DNA of 64,000 bases, taken from contig CAIXAE010000002.1 of NCBI GenBank assembly GCA_903917345.1, positions 22,267 through 86,266 of the forward strand, written 5' to 3'. Each line of letters begins with the position of its first letter. The first letter of the stretch is position 1. Source of the DNA: an uncultured Methylococcaceae bacterium. GTDB taxonomy: Bacteria; Pseudomonadota; Gammaproteobacteria; Methylococcales; Methylomonadaceae. Below, one piece after another: positions 53,209 to 62,467 of the stretch. Made by a program: the position numbers and the translations under genes. Under the pieces are notes generated by a model that worked only from the letters and a program-made list of their open reading frames with translations, was not told the origin of the DNA and did not search any database.

Positions 53209-54218
53209 TCATCCCCTTCTTTAGGGATTTGGCCTTTAAATTCTTCAGATAACAGCATCTGTGCCCCTTCTATGACAATTTCATCATCTGCCTTGAGATT
53301 TTGAGAGTGATAACTGCCATTGGGTAATAGCGAATAGTTGAGCAGGGGACGTCTAACAAAGGTTTCTGCAGATGTTTTTTGATAAACAAAAGCTTGGTTC
53401 ATATACCAAATTAAGGCGGATTTTGGAAAGTTAGCACCCCTTACATTCGCCGATTTTTCAGGAATCCACGCCATTATATTCATGCCAGATAATATATTTT
53501 TTGCGTGCGTTTTAAAGAAATAACTCTCACCCTGAGATAACGATTCAGTCTGAGCAGCTATTGAAACATAATCAGCTTTAATAGCCTTAGCGCGATCACC
53601 CGATGTGGCGATATAAATGCTTTTAATATCATCGGCTAGGTGTTTATTGCTGGGCAGTGTGATTTGGATCAGCTTTTCTTGATGACTTAAAAAATTATTC
53701 AGTTGGGTAGGCGACTTAGCTAGGGCCCACGTTGTTAAATGCTCTCCCCATAACACGGTTGCTTCATTAACAATCGCGTTGTCTTGAAAGTCGGTCCCTG
53801 CGATTTGAGATTGATAACTTTGCCATTGTGCTTCTTGTTCTTGTAAGTTGCGTTTAGAACTGGCGCCATTCGCATAGAGCTCTTTTTGGCGAATAACGTT
53901 TTGTTCAGCCTGATTAAGTTTAGCTTGGATGTTGTTTCGCTCTGCTGATACCAATTGATAGCGATTTCTAAGGGCCAATAGAGCTTGTATGTTGATGACT
54001 TTGCCGTGCGCAACAAATTCTTCGTTGTAAGTACTAGCGTCTAGCTTTACTGTTTGGATCCCAGAGGCTTTTTGTAAAGCTATGTTGAGTTTAATGCTGC
54101 CGTGTTGAGCAAAGCTTTGGGGCTTTGTTTCTGCCTTATCATCATCGTCAATAGCAAACGAATTGATAGGTAAAGTGCTTAGAATAAAGCAGATCAATAA
54201 CAGAGCATTCATTCGCAT
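53205..54218 (-). CDS. Periplasmic adaptor (membrane fusion protein)-like protein
   Basis: The 337-residue product has a signal peptide (cleavage likely after NSFA, residue 22). It shows a lipoyl-like N-terminal strand region, then a coiled-coil hairpin (ALLALRNRYQLVSAERNNIQ near residue 80, then EQNVIRQKELYANGASSKRNLQEQE), then beta domains ending DDEIVIEGAQMLL, the layout of RND efflux or heavy-metal adaptors. No partner inner- or outer-membrane pump gene is present in the window. It lies 112 bases downstream of xoxF, after the xoxF terminator. Confidence 0.7.
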   Translation of the reverse strand: MRMNALLLICFILSTLPINSFAIDDDDKAETKPQSFAQHGSIKLNIALQKASGIQTVKLDASTYNEEFVAHGKVINIQALLALRNRYQLVSAERNNIQAKLNQAEQNVIRQKELYANGASSKRNLQEQEAQWQSYQSQIAGTDFQDNAIVNEATVLWGEHLTTWALAKSPTQLNNFLSHQEKLIQITLPSNKHLADDIKSIYIATSGDRAKAIKADYVSIAAQTESLSQGESYFFKTHAKNILSGMNIMAWIPEKSANVRGANFPKSALIWYMNQAFVYQKTSAETFVRRPLLNYSLLPNGSYHSQNLKADDEIVIEGAQMLLSEEFKGQIPKEGDD

Positions 54219-54265
54219 TTTGATTCAAAGAGGCAGTGAGTAGTAAACAGTCATTATATTATCGC

Positions 54266-54304
54266 AAAAAAAAACCCTGACTGATTGCTCAGTCAGGGTT
54301 TTTT
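54266..54304 (-). terminator. Strong intrinsic terminator after xoxF
   Basis: AAAACCCTGACTGA (54271-54284) pairs perfectly over 14 bases with TCAGTCAGGGTTTT (54289-54302). The A9 run at 54266-54274 gives a U run on the minus-strand transcript. It lies 28 bases after the xoxF stop. Confidence 0.88.
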
Positions 54305-54330
54305 ATAATCTAGCTAACTAAATAGTTCGA

Positions 54331-56256
54331 TTAGTTGTTTGGTAATGCAAATACAGTAAATGCACCACCTTGCTTAGTGAAAGAACCCAAGCTTGCGTAA
54401 GCGCCGTTAGCACCTAAACCTTCTTGTGAAATTTTCAAAGCAATTTTTTCTAGTTCAGCTTTTTTAACTGGATCAGTCTCAGCCGCTGCTTTTTCTTGTG
54501 CAGCTTCTAACTGTTTACCGAAATCAGTAGCGATACCGATACCAGCCCAGCCGCCAATACCTGAAAGAACGCCCACGTATTGTTTACCGTTGAAGCTCCA
54601 AGTATTTACGTTACCGATGATGCCTGATGGAGTTTTGAATTTATATAATTCTTTACCCGTTTTAGCATCAACAGCTTTTAAGTAACCTTCTAAAGTACCG
54701 TAGAATACTACGCCACCTGCAGTTGCTACAGAACCTGACCAAACAGAGAATGGTTCTTTGTTAGACCAAGCGATTTTACCTGTTTTAGCATCATACGCAG
54801 TGAACTGACCTAAGTTAGTTGTACCATCTGGTTTGCCAGTTAAAACGTCAGCGCCAGCAGGTAACATGTCTAAAGTAGCACCTACATAAGGTTGACCAGC
54901 AGTATAAGAAACTTCGAATGGTTCGTAGTTCATACATAGGTGGTTACCAGAAATGTAGAATAAGCCAGTTTGTGGAGAGTAAGATACTGGTTGTTGGTTT
55001 TTACTACCTAATGCAGCAGGACATACGCCGTCAGTTCTAACGTCTTCACCGTTTTGTTCAGTAGAGTATTTAGAAACAACTTGTGGACGACCTGTTTTCA
55101 TGTCAACGTGTGTAGCCCAGTTAACTGATTGGTCAAACTTTTCAGCAACTAATAATTCACCTGTTTCACGATCTAAAGTATAGCCAAAACCGTTACGGTC
55201 GAAATGCACGATAGTTTTGTGTAATTTACCTTTAACTTCTTGATCAACTAAAACTGTTTCGTTAATACCGTCAAAGTCCCACTCATCGTGTGGCGTCATT
55301 TGGTAAACCCATTTAACAGCACCTGTGTCTGCATCACGAGCCCATAAAGACATAGACCATTTATTGTCACCAGGACGTTGTACTGGGTTCCAAGTAGATG
55401 GGTTGCCTGATCCGTAATAAACTAAGTTTAATTTAGGGTCGTAGCTTGTCCAGCCCCAAGTAGTACCACCACCGATTTTCCATTGGTCACCTTCCCAAGT
55501 TTTGATACTTGAGTTTGCGCCTACTGGCGTTACTTTACCGTTTTCCCAAGTAGTCGTTTTACTTGCGTCGATTAAAGTGTCTTTATCAGGTCCGATGCTA
55601 TAACCTTTCCAACGTAATTTACCGGTGTTGATGTCATAAGCAGCTAAGAAACCACGAACACCAAACTCACCACCAGAAATACCTGTTAAAACGGTATCTT
55701 TAACAACTAAAGGTGCGTTTGTATTGGTCATACCTAATTTAGGATCACCGTTTTGAACGCTCCATACTCTTTTACCATTCTTTGCGTCTAACGCAGTTAA
55801 AACAGTGTTTGATTGTTGTAAGAAGATTTTACCGTCGCCGTAAGCTAAACCACGGTTAACAGTATCGCAGCACATAACAGGAATAGTTACGTCAGCATCT
55901 TGAGTAGGAGTGAACTCCCAGATAACTGCTTGAGTTTTTTGATCAAGAGCGTAAACAGTGTTAGGGAATGGAGTGTGGATGTAAATTACACCATCAACAA
56001 CTAATGGACCGCCTTCATGACCACGTAATACGCCTGTAGAGAAAGTCCAAGCTGGTTGTAGATTTTTAACGTTTGTAGCATTGATTTCGTTAAGTGAACT
56101 GTAACGAGTGCCGGCATAATCGCCACCCCAAGTTGCCCAGTTAGCTGGATCTTTTGTAAGAGTGTCAACACCACTGTTAGCTGTAGAGATTGCTGGTGCG
56201 GCTAATAACGCAGCTACACTTGTTGCAAGCAGCCAACTTTTTAAAGGCTTCTTCAT
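54331..56256 (-). CDS. xoxF: Lanthanide-dependent PQQ methanol dehydrogenase XoxF
   Basis: XoxF oxidises methanol in the periplasm using PQQ and a lanthanide. The 641-residue protein has a signal peptide (through AISTANS, residue 27), [13 protein letters not shown], the adjacent-cysteine motif [10 protein letters not shown], and the key [10 protein letters not shown] near residue 325: the second Asp, two residues after the catalytic Asp, is the lanthanide ligand that MxaF proteins lack. Eight propeller blades with WxW-type docking motifs fill the rest. The Shine-Dalgarno AGGAG is ideal. No xoxJ or xoxG genes are adjacent, and no moxF cluster is present. Confidence 0.96.
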   Translation of the reverse strand: MKKPLKSWLLATSVAALLAAPAISTANSGVDTLTKDPANWATWGGDYAGTRYSSLNEINATNVKNLQPAWTFSTGVLRGHEGGPLVVDGVIYIHTPFPNTVYALDQKTQAVIWEFTPTQDADVTIPVMCCDTVNRGLAYGDGKIFLQQSNTVLTALDAKNGKRVWSVQNGDPKLGMTNTNAPLVVKDTVLTGISGGEFGVRGFLAAYDINTGKLRWKGYSIGPDKDTLIDASKTTTWENGKVTPVGANSSIKTWEGDQWKIGGGTTWGWTSYDPKLNLVYYGSGNPSTWNPVQRPGDNKWSMSLWARDADTGAVKWVYQMTPHDEWDFDGINETVLVDQEVKGKLHKTIVHFDRNGFGYTLDRETGELLVAEKFDQSVNWATHVDMKTGRPQVVSKYSTEQNGEDVRTDGVCPAALGSKNQQPVSYSPQTGLFYISGNHLCMNYEPFEVSYTAGQPYVGATLDMLPAGADVLTGKPDGTTNLGQFTAYDAKTGKIAWSNKEPFSVWSGSVATAGGVVFYGTLEGYLKAVDAKTGKELYKFKTPSGIIGNVNTWSFNGKQYVGVLSGIGGWAGIGIATDFGKQLEAAQEKAAAETDPVKKAELEKIALKISQEGLGANGAYASLGSFTKQGGAFTVFALPNN

Positions 56257-56270
56257 ATTTATTTCTCCTG

Positions 56271-56295
56271 GTATTTTGTTAATTAGACAAAATAC
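56271..56295. promoter_or_regulatory. Inverted repeat abutting the xoxF ribosome-binding site
   Basis: GTATTTTGT (56271-56279) and ACAAAATAC (56287-56295) are perfect complements with a 7-base spacer. In the xoxF mRNA this hairpin ends at the base next to the Shine-Dalgarno (56269-56265). It may be an operator or an mRNA element. A weak promoter candidate, TTGACT near 56409-56404 with an AT-rich -10, lies further upstream. The rest of the 251-base gap shows nothing else. Confidence 0.5.
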
Positions 56296-56507
56296 TGATT
56301 ATGATTTTTTAGACTAATATTAGTTTTTGGTTGAATTTAATCATTCCCTAACCGCTGGAAAGTACTCAATCCAAGTGACTAGATTTAATGATTTTGCCCG
56401 AAAAGTCAAATATAAATGTGCTTTATAACAAGATAATAATTAAGGCTACAAAGTAATTAAACGTCTCTTATGGATATAAATACCTAATTAAAAAAGAAAT
56501 TCTGTTT

Positions 56508-57233
56508 TCAAAGCGTCTCTATCTTGTAACCCAAGTTATTCCAAGATAAAACACTTCCAGCCTCTTTATGCCAAGCGGCCAAAACAAAGCGCTGTGCCGA
56601 GTGATTATTGATTGAAAAGTTGTGAATATCAGGGCGATGGGTATGGCCATGAATCAATCTATAACATTGATGAGTAGACATAATATTTATTACGGTCGAT
56701 TGATTAACATCCATGATGTCAGTGGATTTCTTGCGTTTATGAAAATAGCTGCGTAAGCGATACCAACGTGCGACTAATAAGCGTAATAATAAGGGCTTTG
56801 AGAGCACATTAGATTTCCAGTCATCCGTATGCGATTTTTCTCGAAATACTTGATACGCCAAATCATCCGTACACAATAAATCACCGTGGGTAATTAAGGT
56901 CGGTGTGCCGAATAGATCTACAACAACGTAATCGTCTAAGAGCGTGATACCCGTTTCTTGGCAAAAGCGTTGGCCCAACAAAAAGTCTCGATTACCGGGT
57001 TGAAAATAGATAGCCACACCTGATTGGGTTAACGCTTTAAGTTGTTTGCGTATTTGATTATTAGGTGGAGTAGGGTCGTCGTCCCCAATCCAAGCATCAA
57101 ATAGATCGCCCAATATATAAAGTGAGGCTGCTTTGGAGGCTCTTTTTTTTAAGAAGTCTAAAAAGCGGCGGGTGATTTCAGGTTTTTCTAGTCCAATATG
57201 CAAATCTGAAATAAATAAAACATCTTGATGCAT
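56508..57233 (-). CDS. lpxH: UDP-2,3-diacylglucosamine hydrolase
   Basis: LpxH cuts UDP-2,3-diacylglucosamine to lipid X in lipid A synthesis. The 241-residue metallophosphatase has SDLHIG (residues 9-14), GDLFDAWIGDD (about 41-51), GNRDFLLG (about 78), THGDLLCTDD (about 114) and HGHTHRP (about 196), which together carry the two-manganese ligands. Length matches the family. It lies 72 bases after the cyclophilin gene, as often seen for lpxH and ppiB. Confidence 0.95.
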   Translation of the reverse strand: MHQDVLFISDLHIGLEKPEITRRFLDFLKKRASKAASLYILGDLFDAWIGDDDPTPPNNQIRKQLKALTQSGVAIYFQPGNRDFLLGQRFCQETGITLLDDYVVVDLFGTPTLITHGDLLCTDDLAYQVFREKSHTDDWKSNVLSKPLLLRLLVARWYRLRSYFHKRKKSTDIMDVNQSTVINIMSTHQCYRLIHGHTHRPDIHNFSINNHSAQRFVLAAWHKEAGSVLSWNNLGYKIETL

Positions 57234-57305
57234 TAAATCTCCTCAGGACTGAGAAACGGATAGGCAGTTAGGTATCCTGTGTGGATACCTAACTTTATAA
57301 GCTTA

Positions 57306-57890
57306 TTAAGGTGCTACGACTTCTGCTTTAGTAATAACGATATCAACAGTCGGTACATCTTGATAAGGTCCGCGTGAGCCAGTCGCTTGTTTAGCCATTG
57401 CATCAACGACATCCATACCTTCAACTACTTCTGCAAATACCGCATAGCCCCAACCACTGGCGTTTTTACCCGTGTGGTTTAAGAATGTATTGTCTTTATA
57501 GTTAACAAAAAATTGTGCTGTTGCAGAATTGGGGTCATTAGTTCTTGCCATTGCCACTGTGCCGCGTGCGTTAACTAAGCCATTGTCAGCTTCGTTTTTG
57601 ATCGGCGCTAAGGTTTGCTTTTGATTGAATTTAGCATCAAAACCACCGCCTTGTGCCATAAAACCAGGGATGACTCTATGAAAAATAGTGCCGTCATAGA
57701 AGCCTTGTTTAACGTAAGTTAAGAAGTTTTCTGATGAGAGAGGTGCTTTCTCAGAATTTAATTGAATCGTAAATTCACCTAAAGTAGTGGTTAATTTGAC
57801 TTTTGTTGGAGCAGTTGACATGGTTTTTCCTGTTGAAAAAGAAAGTGTTGAGGTTAACATTAACATCATAAAAACGATGATTTTACGCAT
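57306..57890 (-). CDS. Cyclophilin-type peptidyl-prolyl isomerase, exported
   Basis: The 194-residue protein has an N-terminal signal peptide (hydrophobic run after MRKII, cleavage likely after LSFS, residue 19) and a cyclophilin domain with [17 protein letters not shown] and [18 protein letters not shown]. It is close to PpiA/PpiB of bacteria; the signal places it in the periplasm. It lies directly upstream of lpxH on the same strand and divergent from cysS. Confidence 0.92.
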   Translation of the reverse strand: MRKIIVFMMLMLTSTLSFSTGKTMSTAPTKVKLTTTLGEFTIQLNSEKAPLSSENFLTYVKQGFYDGTIFHRVIPGFMAQGGGFDAKFNQKQTLAPIKNEADNGLVNARGTVAMARTNDPNSATAQFFVNYKDNTFLNHTGKNASGWGYAVFAEVVEGMDVVDAMAKQATGSRGPYQDVPTVDIVITKAEVVAP

Positions 57891-58065
57891 CTTAAGAACC
57901 TTTAAGCTGTGATAAATAATAGATTTTATGTGTTTTTATCTTGAAAGAGAAGTACGCGCTTGGTAAATTGTACCGATTTGTGGCTAGGTAAACAGAGATT
58001 GTAAGCTTGCTTTACCCTAGTAAATGCCACCTAAAGTGCCTCGATTAACCGATTGAAATAAATAT

Positions 58066-59451
58066 ATGTTGAAGATATACAACACATTAACCCGTAAAAA
58101 AGAAACATTTACACCCCGAGTCGCGGGTAAAGTGGGCATGTATGTCTGCGGAATGACAGTTTATGATTATTGTCATGTCGGACATGCACGCGTTATGGTG
58201 GTGTTCGATACGGTTGCGCGTTATTTGCGCTATTTAGGTTACGAGCTCACTTACGTAAGAAATGTGACCGATATAGATGACAAAATTATCCAACGCGCTA
58301 ATGAGAATGGCGAGGATATCGGGCAACTAACGGCACGTTTTATTAATGCCATGCATGAAGACGAAAGAGCGCTCTCTGTATTGCCGCCCGATCATGAGCC
58401 CAAAGCCACGCAGTCTATTCCTGACATTATTCACATGATTGAAGTTTTGATTGCTAAGGGCTTGGCTTATGTCGGTAATAATGGCGATGTTTTTTATGCC
58501 GTTACAAAATTTGAAAATTATGGAAAGTTATCCGGTAAAAATATAGATGATCTTCAAGCGGGTGAGCGAGTTGATGTCGATAAGGCTAAGCAAAATCCAC
58601 TCGACTTTGTATTATGGAAAATGGCGAAAATTAATGAGCCCGCATGGGAATCTCCCTGGGGTCTGGGTCGTCCTGGATGGCATATAGAATGTTCTGCCAT
58701 GTCTACCTGTTGCTTAGGCAATCATTTTGATATTCATGGGGGCGGTATGGATTTACAGTTTCCGCATCATGAGAATGAGATTGCCCAATCAGAGGGCGCT
58801 ACAGGTGAAACCTTTGTTAATGTCTGGATGCATAATGGTTTTGTCAGAATTAATGAAGAAAAAATGTCCAAATCGTTGGGTAATTTCTTTACCGTCCGAG
58901 AAGTTTTAAAGCAATATAAACCCGAAATTATTCGATTCTTTATACTGTCTAGTCACTATCGAAGCCCGTTAAATTATTCGGATGAACAATTAAATGAGGC
59001 GGGTTCAGCTCTTACTCGTTTATATACTGCATTGCGTGATTGTGATGTTAGCAGTCTCGCGTTTGAGGCAGACTATAAGGCGCGCTTTGATCAAGCCATG
59101 GATGATGATTTTAATACCCCAGTCGCATTAGCAGTATTGTTTGATTTAGCGAGAGAATTAAATAAAGCGAAAGATCAGCTAGAAAAGGCTGTCGTATTAG
59201 CCTCTACCTTAAAACACTTGGCTAGCTTATTAGGCTTATTGCAAGAAGATCCACTGTCTTTTTTAAAGAGTAGTGCCGTTGAAGTAGATGCCGATGCCGA
59301 TGCAGCCATAGATCAGTTAGTTCAAGAGCGCTTAGCAGCAAAGCAGGCAAAGAATTGGGCTTTAGCCGATTCGATACGTGATAATTTAAAAGAGCAGGGC
59401 GTTATAGTAGAAGATGCGCCGAATGGCACCAGTACTTGGCGACGCGATTAA
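58066..59451 (+). CDS. cysS: Cysteinyl-tRNA synthetase
   Basis: The 461-residue class I synthetase charges tRNA-Cys. It has the HIGH-equivalent [12 protein letters not shown] near residue 37, zinc-site Cys residues (YVCGMTVYD and WHIECSAMS, then [10 protein letters not shown]), and the KMSKS loop at [11 protein letters not shown] (about residue 264). Length matches the family. fchA follows 18 bases later. Confidence 0.97.
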   Translation: MLKIYNTLTRKKETFTPRVAGKVGMYVCGMTVYDYCHVGHARVMVVFDTVARYLRYLGYELTYVRNVTDIDDKIIQRANENGEDIGQLTARFINAMHEDERALSVLPPDHEPKATQSIPDIIHMIEVLIAKGLAYVGNNGDVFYAVTKFENYGKLSGKNIDDLQAGERVDVDKAKQNPLDFVLWKMAKINEPAWESPWGLGRPGWHIECSAMSTCCLGNHFDIHGGGMDLQFPHHENEIAQSEGATGETFVNVWMHNGFVRINEEKMSKSLGNFFTVREVLKQYKPEIIRFFILSSHYRSPLNYSDEQLNEAGSALTRLYTALRDCDVSSLAFEADYKARFDQAMDDDFNTPVALAVLFDLARELNKAKDQLEKAVVLASTLKHLASLLGLLQEDPLSFLKSSAVEVDADADAAIDQLVQERLAAKQAKNWALADSIRDNLKEQGVIVEDAPNGTSTWRRD

Positions 59452-59469
59452 TTAATAGTTAGAGAGCAC

Positions 59470-60099
59470 ATGAGCGAAATTAAAGATAAATCCATTCACG
59501 TATTTCTTGATCAATTAGCTAGTAAATCACCGACCCCAGGGGGGGGCAGTGTCTCTGCATTAATGGGGGCCCAAGCCGCCGCTTTAGTCAGTATGGTCTG
59601 TAATTTAACCATCGGTAAAGAAAAGTATGCGCCAGTAGAAAATGAAATGATCGCTTTATTAAAGCAATCAGAAGCCTTACGAGAAAGATTAATGGGGTTA
59701 ATTGCGGCAGATGTGGATACCTTTAATGGCTTAATGGCCGCTTATGGCTTACCCAAAGAAACGGATACAGAAAAGCTCAATCGTTCTGCCGCAATACAAG
59801 AAGCGTTAAAAAAGGCCACGCAAGTACCCTTGGAGTGCGCACGTGCCTGTGCAGCGGTTATTAAGTTAACACAGAGTGCTGCGAACCATGGCAATGTGGC
59901 TGTTATTAGTGATGCGGGGGCTGCTGTCATGTCTGCCTATGGTGGATTAAAAAGTGCGGCGCTTAATGTCTATATCAATACCAGTAGCTTAAAAGACGGT
60001 GAGTTTGTTAGTGCAACATTGCAAGACTTAGAAAGCCTTTCAAAAGGCATAGATGTTTTAGTAGAAGAGGTATATCAAACCGTTCGGGGCAAGTTGTAA
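59470..60099 (+). CDS. fchA: Methenyl-tetrahydrofolate cyclohydrolase (cyclodeaminase family)
   Basis: The 209-residue, mostly helical protein belongs to the formiminotransferase-cyclodeaminase family. It has the signature SPTPGGGSVSALMGAQAAALVSMVCNL at the start (residues about 20-46) and later NGNVAVISDAGAA-like and SAALNVYINTSSLKD stretches (here HGNVAVISDAGAA). Stand-alone members such as FchA of Methylobacterium interconvert methenyl- and formyl-tetrahydrofolate in C1 metabolism, which suits the xoxF-bearing context. It is the second gene of a pair with cysS. Confidence 0.87.
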   Translation: MSEIKDKSIHVFLDQLASKSPTPGGGSVSALMGAQAAALVSMVCNLTIGKEKYAPVENEMIALLKQSEALRERLMGLIAADVDTFNGLMAAYGLPKETDTEKLNRSAAIQEALKKATQVPLECARACAAVIKLTQSAANHGNVAVISDAGAAVMSAYGGLKSAALNVYINTSSLKDGEFVSATLQDLESLSKGIDVLVEEVYQTVRGKL

Positions 60100-60124
60100 T
60101 AAAGTAAAAATTATAAAATAGTGT

Positions 60125-60153
60125 TTGACGAGAACAGGCCTTCTCGTTAAAAT
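60125..60153 (+). promoter_or_regulatory. Sigma-70 promoter of the Pro-Arg-His tRNA operon, with palindrome in the spacer
   Basis: TTGACG (60125-60130) and TAAAAT (60148-60153) are 17 bases apart, near consensus. ACGAGAA and TTCTCGT (60128-60134 and 60141-60147) form an inverted repeat that fills the spacer. It could be an operator, or simply the hairpin that ends the cysS-fchA transcript, although there is no T run after it. Confidence 0.7.
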
Positions 60154-60204
60154 AGTCAGCTCTTCAAGAGTGGTTTGATTTTATCAAGCAATCTAAAAGA
60201 TAAT

Positions 60205-60281
60205 CGGGGTGTAGCGCAGTTTGGTAGCGCGCCTGCTTTGGGAGCAGGATGTCGGGGGTTCGAATCCCTCCACCCCGACCA
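60205..60281 (+). tRNA. tRNA-Pro (anticodon TGG)
   Basis: The 77-base gene has acceptor CGGGGTG/CACCCCG, anticodon stem CCTGC/GCAGG with loop TTTGGGA (TGG), T loop TTCGAAT and encoded CCA. Confidence 0.95.
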
Positions 60282-60286
60282 GTTTA

Positions 60287-60363
60287 GCGCTTGTAGCTCA
60301 ACCGGATAGAGCACCGGCCTTCTAAGCCGGGGGTCGCAGGTTCGAGTCCTGCCAAGCGCGCCA
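60287..60363 (+). tRNA. tRNA-Arg (anticodon TCT)
   Basis: Acceptor GCGCTTG/CAAGCGC, anticodon stem CCGGC/GCCGG with loop CTTCTAA (TCT), T loop TTCGAGT and encoded CCA. It follows tRNA-Pro after five bases. Confidence 0.95.
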
Positions 60364-60387
60364 TTCAGAGAAAAAATCCAATATTAT

Positions 60388-60464
60388 GGTGAGCGTAGCT
60401 CAGTTGGTAGAGTCCCGGATTGTGATTCCGGTTGTCGCGGGTTCGAGCCCCGTCGTTCACCCCA
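60388..60464 (+). tRNA. tRNA-His (anticodon GTG)
   Basis: Acceptor GTGAGCG/CGTTCAC with the extra G(-1) opposite C73, anticodon stem CCGGA/TCCGG with loop TTGTGAT (GTG), T loop TTCGAGC and encoded CCA. Confidence 0.94.
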
Positions 60465-60534
60465 TGTTTTTAATGACTTATGTCATTTTCCTTTGTAGTA
60501 TAAATCCCCCGTGTAGTAAATTTGTCTCATAATT

Positions 60535-60751
60535 CTAGAAGTCCGGTCTTTTTTGGATAATCAGTTCGACTACCGGTATTTTTTTAAGCTAGTGTTCTCT
60601 GTGTATTCCTGAAGGTGATTACTGCTCAAATGAGCATAGCGTAAGACCATCTTTAAATCAGCCCCCCCCCCAGTTCTTTTAATACATGCAGAGGCGTGCC
60701 GTTTTGCACATGCCAACTCGCCCATGTGTGTCTTGAGTCGTGCCATCTAAA
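60535..60751 (-). pseudogene. Tyrosine recombinase (phage integrase) C-terminal remnant, frameshifted
   Basis: The minus strand reads [20 protein letters not shown] then [10 protein letters not shown], the HxxR box of tyrosine recombinases, then after a one-base frameshift in a G10 tract (60662-60671) [18 protein letters not shown], which contains the catalytic Tyr, and ends at TAG 60537-60535. In the first frame an in-frame TGA (60754-60752) lies directly upstream, and no N-terminal half remains. It sits about 70 bases from tRNA-His, pointing toward it, as integrases of tRNA-borne islands often do. It is non-functional as it stands. Confidence 0.82.
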
Positions 60752-60789
60752 TCACTGTAAAGATACGAAGATTGAATAGAAACAAATTG

Positions 60790-60944
60790 TTTTTTATAGA
60801 GAAACAATCTGTTTCTGGTTTGCCATCACATCCTTCTAAATCTTTGGTATCAATTAATATATTATGTGCGGTATTTATATTCTGCAATAATTCAGCTAAT
60901 TGACATTCTAAACTTTAAGTTTATACCTATCTCTTAGTTCACAA
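60790..60944 (-). pseudogene. Probable MerR-family regulator C-terminal remnant
   Basis: On the minus strand a frame of CELRDRYKLKV (60943-60911) shifts into LECQLAELLQNINTAHNIL and ends with LEGCDGKPETDCFSIKNN. A coiled coil followed by CxG...(D/E)C-x-I is the usual C-terminus of metal-sensing MerR proteins. There is no start, DNA-binding domain or intact frame. Only a partial match is visible, so the assignment is tentative. It overlaps the start of the integrase remnant side by side. Confidence 0.4.
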
Positions 60945-60969
60945 ATCAAAGTTAATAATTCACTTTAAA

Positions 60970-62376
60970 ATGAAAAATACGCCTAATTTAATTAATTACC
61001 GATATGTCTATCTATTAATATTTGTATTATTTTTCCCCTCAGTCAGTTGTGCAGAAGAAGTTATCAATAGCGGTCATTTTGATTTAAAACATCAATTTGT
61101 AGGTTATTTAGCGCTTGCAGTAACCCTTATTGCCTACATTGGAGCAATGACTGAAGACGTGCATTTAATGAAAAAATCCAAGCCCATGATATTGGGTTCT
61201 GTGCTGACTTGGTTTGCTATTTGTATCTATTACGCTTTACAAGGTCATGCAAAAATTGCTTCTTTAGCCTTCGAAAGCAATTTATTAGCCTATATAGAGC
61301 TACTTCTGTTTATCCTAGTTTCTATGACGTATTTAAATACCTTAAATGAAAGAGGCATATTTGATGGTCTAAGAATTTATTTGTTGAATAAGCAATTTAG
61401 TTATCGACAGTTATTTTGGATTACAGGTGTGTTGGCTTTTATGCTTTCAACTATCATAAACGGGCTTACTGTCGGTTTATTAATGGGTTCAATCGCGTTA
61501 GCTGTTGGCAAAAGGGAGCCCAAATTTGTGGCCTTGGCGTGCGTTAATATTGTAGTGGGGGCAAACGCCGGCGGTACAATGAGCCCATTGGGGGGTATCT
61601 CGACGTTATTTGTTTGGCAAAAAAATATCCTGCACTTTTCAGAATTCTTTTCTTTAACTATCCCTTGCCTGATTAATTTTCTGGTACCTGCGTGCATAAT
61701 GCATTTTTCAGTACCCAAACAAACACCGGCTGTTTCACACAGTGTTATTGCTTTAAAACGTGGCAGTAAGCGGATCGTTTTTTTATTCGGCTTAACCTTA
61801 GCAATCACCGTTTCATCAAATATTTTATTAGAACTACCACCCGCTGCAGGAATGATGGCTGGCTTAGCTTTATTGCAGATGTTTAATTTTTATTTAACCT
61901 ATACAGAAAAAAAAGAGTGTCCAGATACGCAAAAAAGTTTCGATATATTCAAAAGTATTGCTGATGTTGATTGGGATACTCTATTGTTCTTTTACGGTGC
62001 CATGATGATTATTGGTGCAGTAGGTTTCGTAGGTTACTTAGATGCGCTTGCTAATTTTTTATTTGAGGAAACAAACGTTACCTTAGCGAACATCATGATT
62101 GGATTGTCATCGGCGTTTGTTGATAATGGTACCTTAATGTTTGCTGTATTAAGTATGCATCCGGATATACCAAAAGTTCAATGGTTGTTGTTGACATTAA
62201 CTTTAGGAGTAGGGGGTAGTTTATTAGCTATTGGATCTGCGCCCGGCGTAGGTTTATTGGGATTGGTAAAAGAAAACTACAGTTTTGCTTACCATTTAAA
62301 GTATATGCCCGCTATTTTATTGGGGTTCTTTTTAAGTATTGGTGCACTCGTTTTATTAAATCCAGGTAGTTTCTAA
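60970..62376 (+). CDS. nhaD: NhaD-type Na+/H+ antiporter, copy 1
   Basis: The 468-residue membrane protein starts with a cleavable-looking signal (PSVSCAEE) and has about 12 helices of the ion transporter superfamily. Conserved NhaD stretches include AMTEDVHLMKKSKPMI, NGLTVGLLMGSIALAVG, NAGGTMSPLGGISTLFVWQ, PPAAGMMAGLA, DTLLFFYGAMM, SAFVDNGTLMFAVL and GGSLLAIGSAPGVGLLG. It exchanges Na+ for protons across the inner membrane. It differs from copy 2 by a shorter central loop. Its upstream region is the degraded island scar. Confidence 0.93.
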   Translation: MKNTPNLINYRYVYLLIFVLFFPSVSCAEEVINSGHFDLKHQFVGYLALAVTLIAYIGAMTEDVHLMKKSKPMILGSVLTWFAICIYYALQGHAKIASLAFESNLLAYIELLLFILVSMTYLNTLNERGIFDGLRIYLLNKQFSYRQLFWITGVLAFMLSTIINGLTVGLLMGSIALAVGKREPKFVALACVNIVVGANAGGTMSPLGGISTLFVWQKNILHFSEFFSLTIPCLINFLVPACIMHFSVPKQTPAVSHSVIALKRGSKRIVFLFGLTLAITVSSNILLELPPAAGMMAGLALLQMFNFYLTYTEKKECPDTQKSFDIFKSIADVDWDTLLFFYGAMMIIGAVGFVGYLDALANFLFEETNVTLANIMIGLSSAFVDNGTLMFAVLSMHPDIPKVQWLLLTLTLGVGGSLLAIGSAPGVGLLGLVKENYSFAYHLKYMPAILLGFFLSIGALVLLNPGSF

Positions 62377-62467
62377 TAAAAAATGTGCTTATTCAAATAT
62401 AATAATCTATACATGAGGGGTTAAGTTTAAAAAACCTCCTTTAGTCCTTCTAAATTAATCTGAGTAG

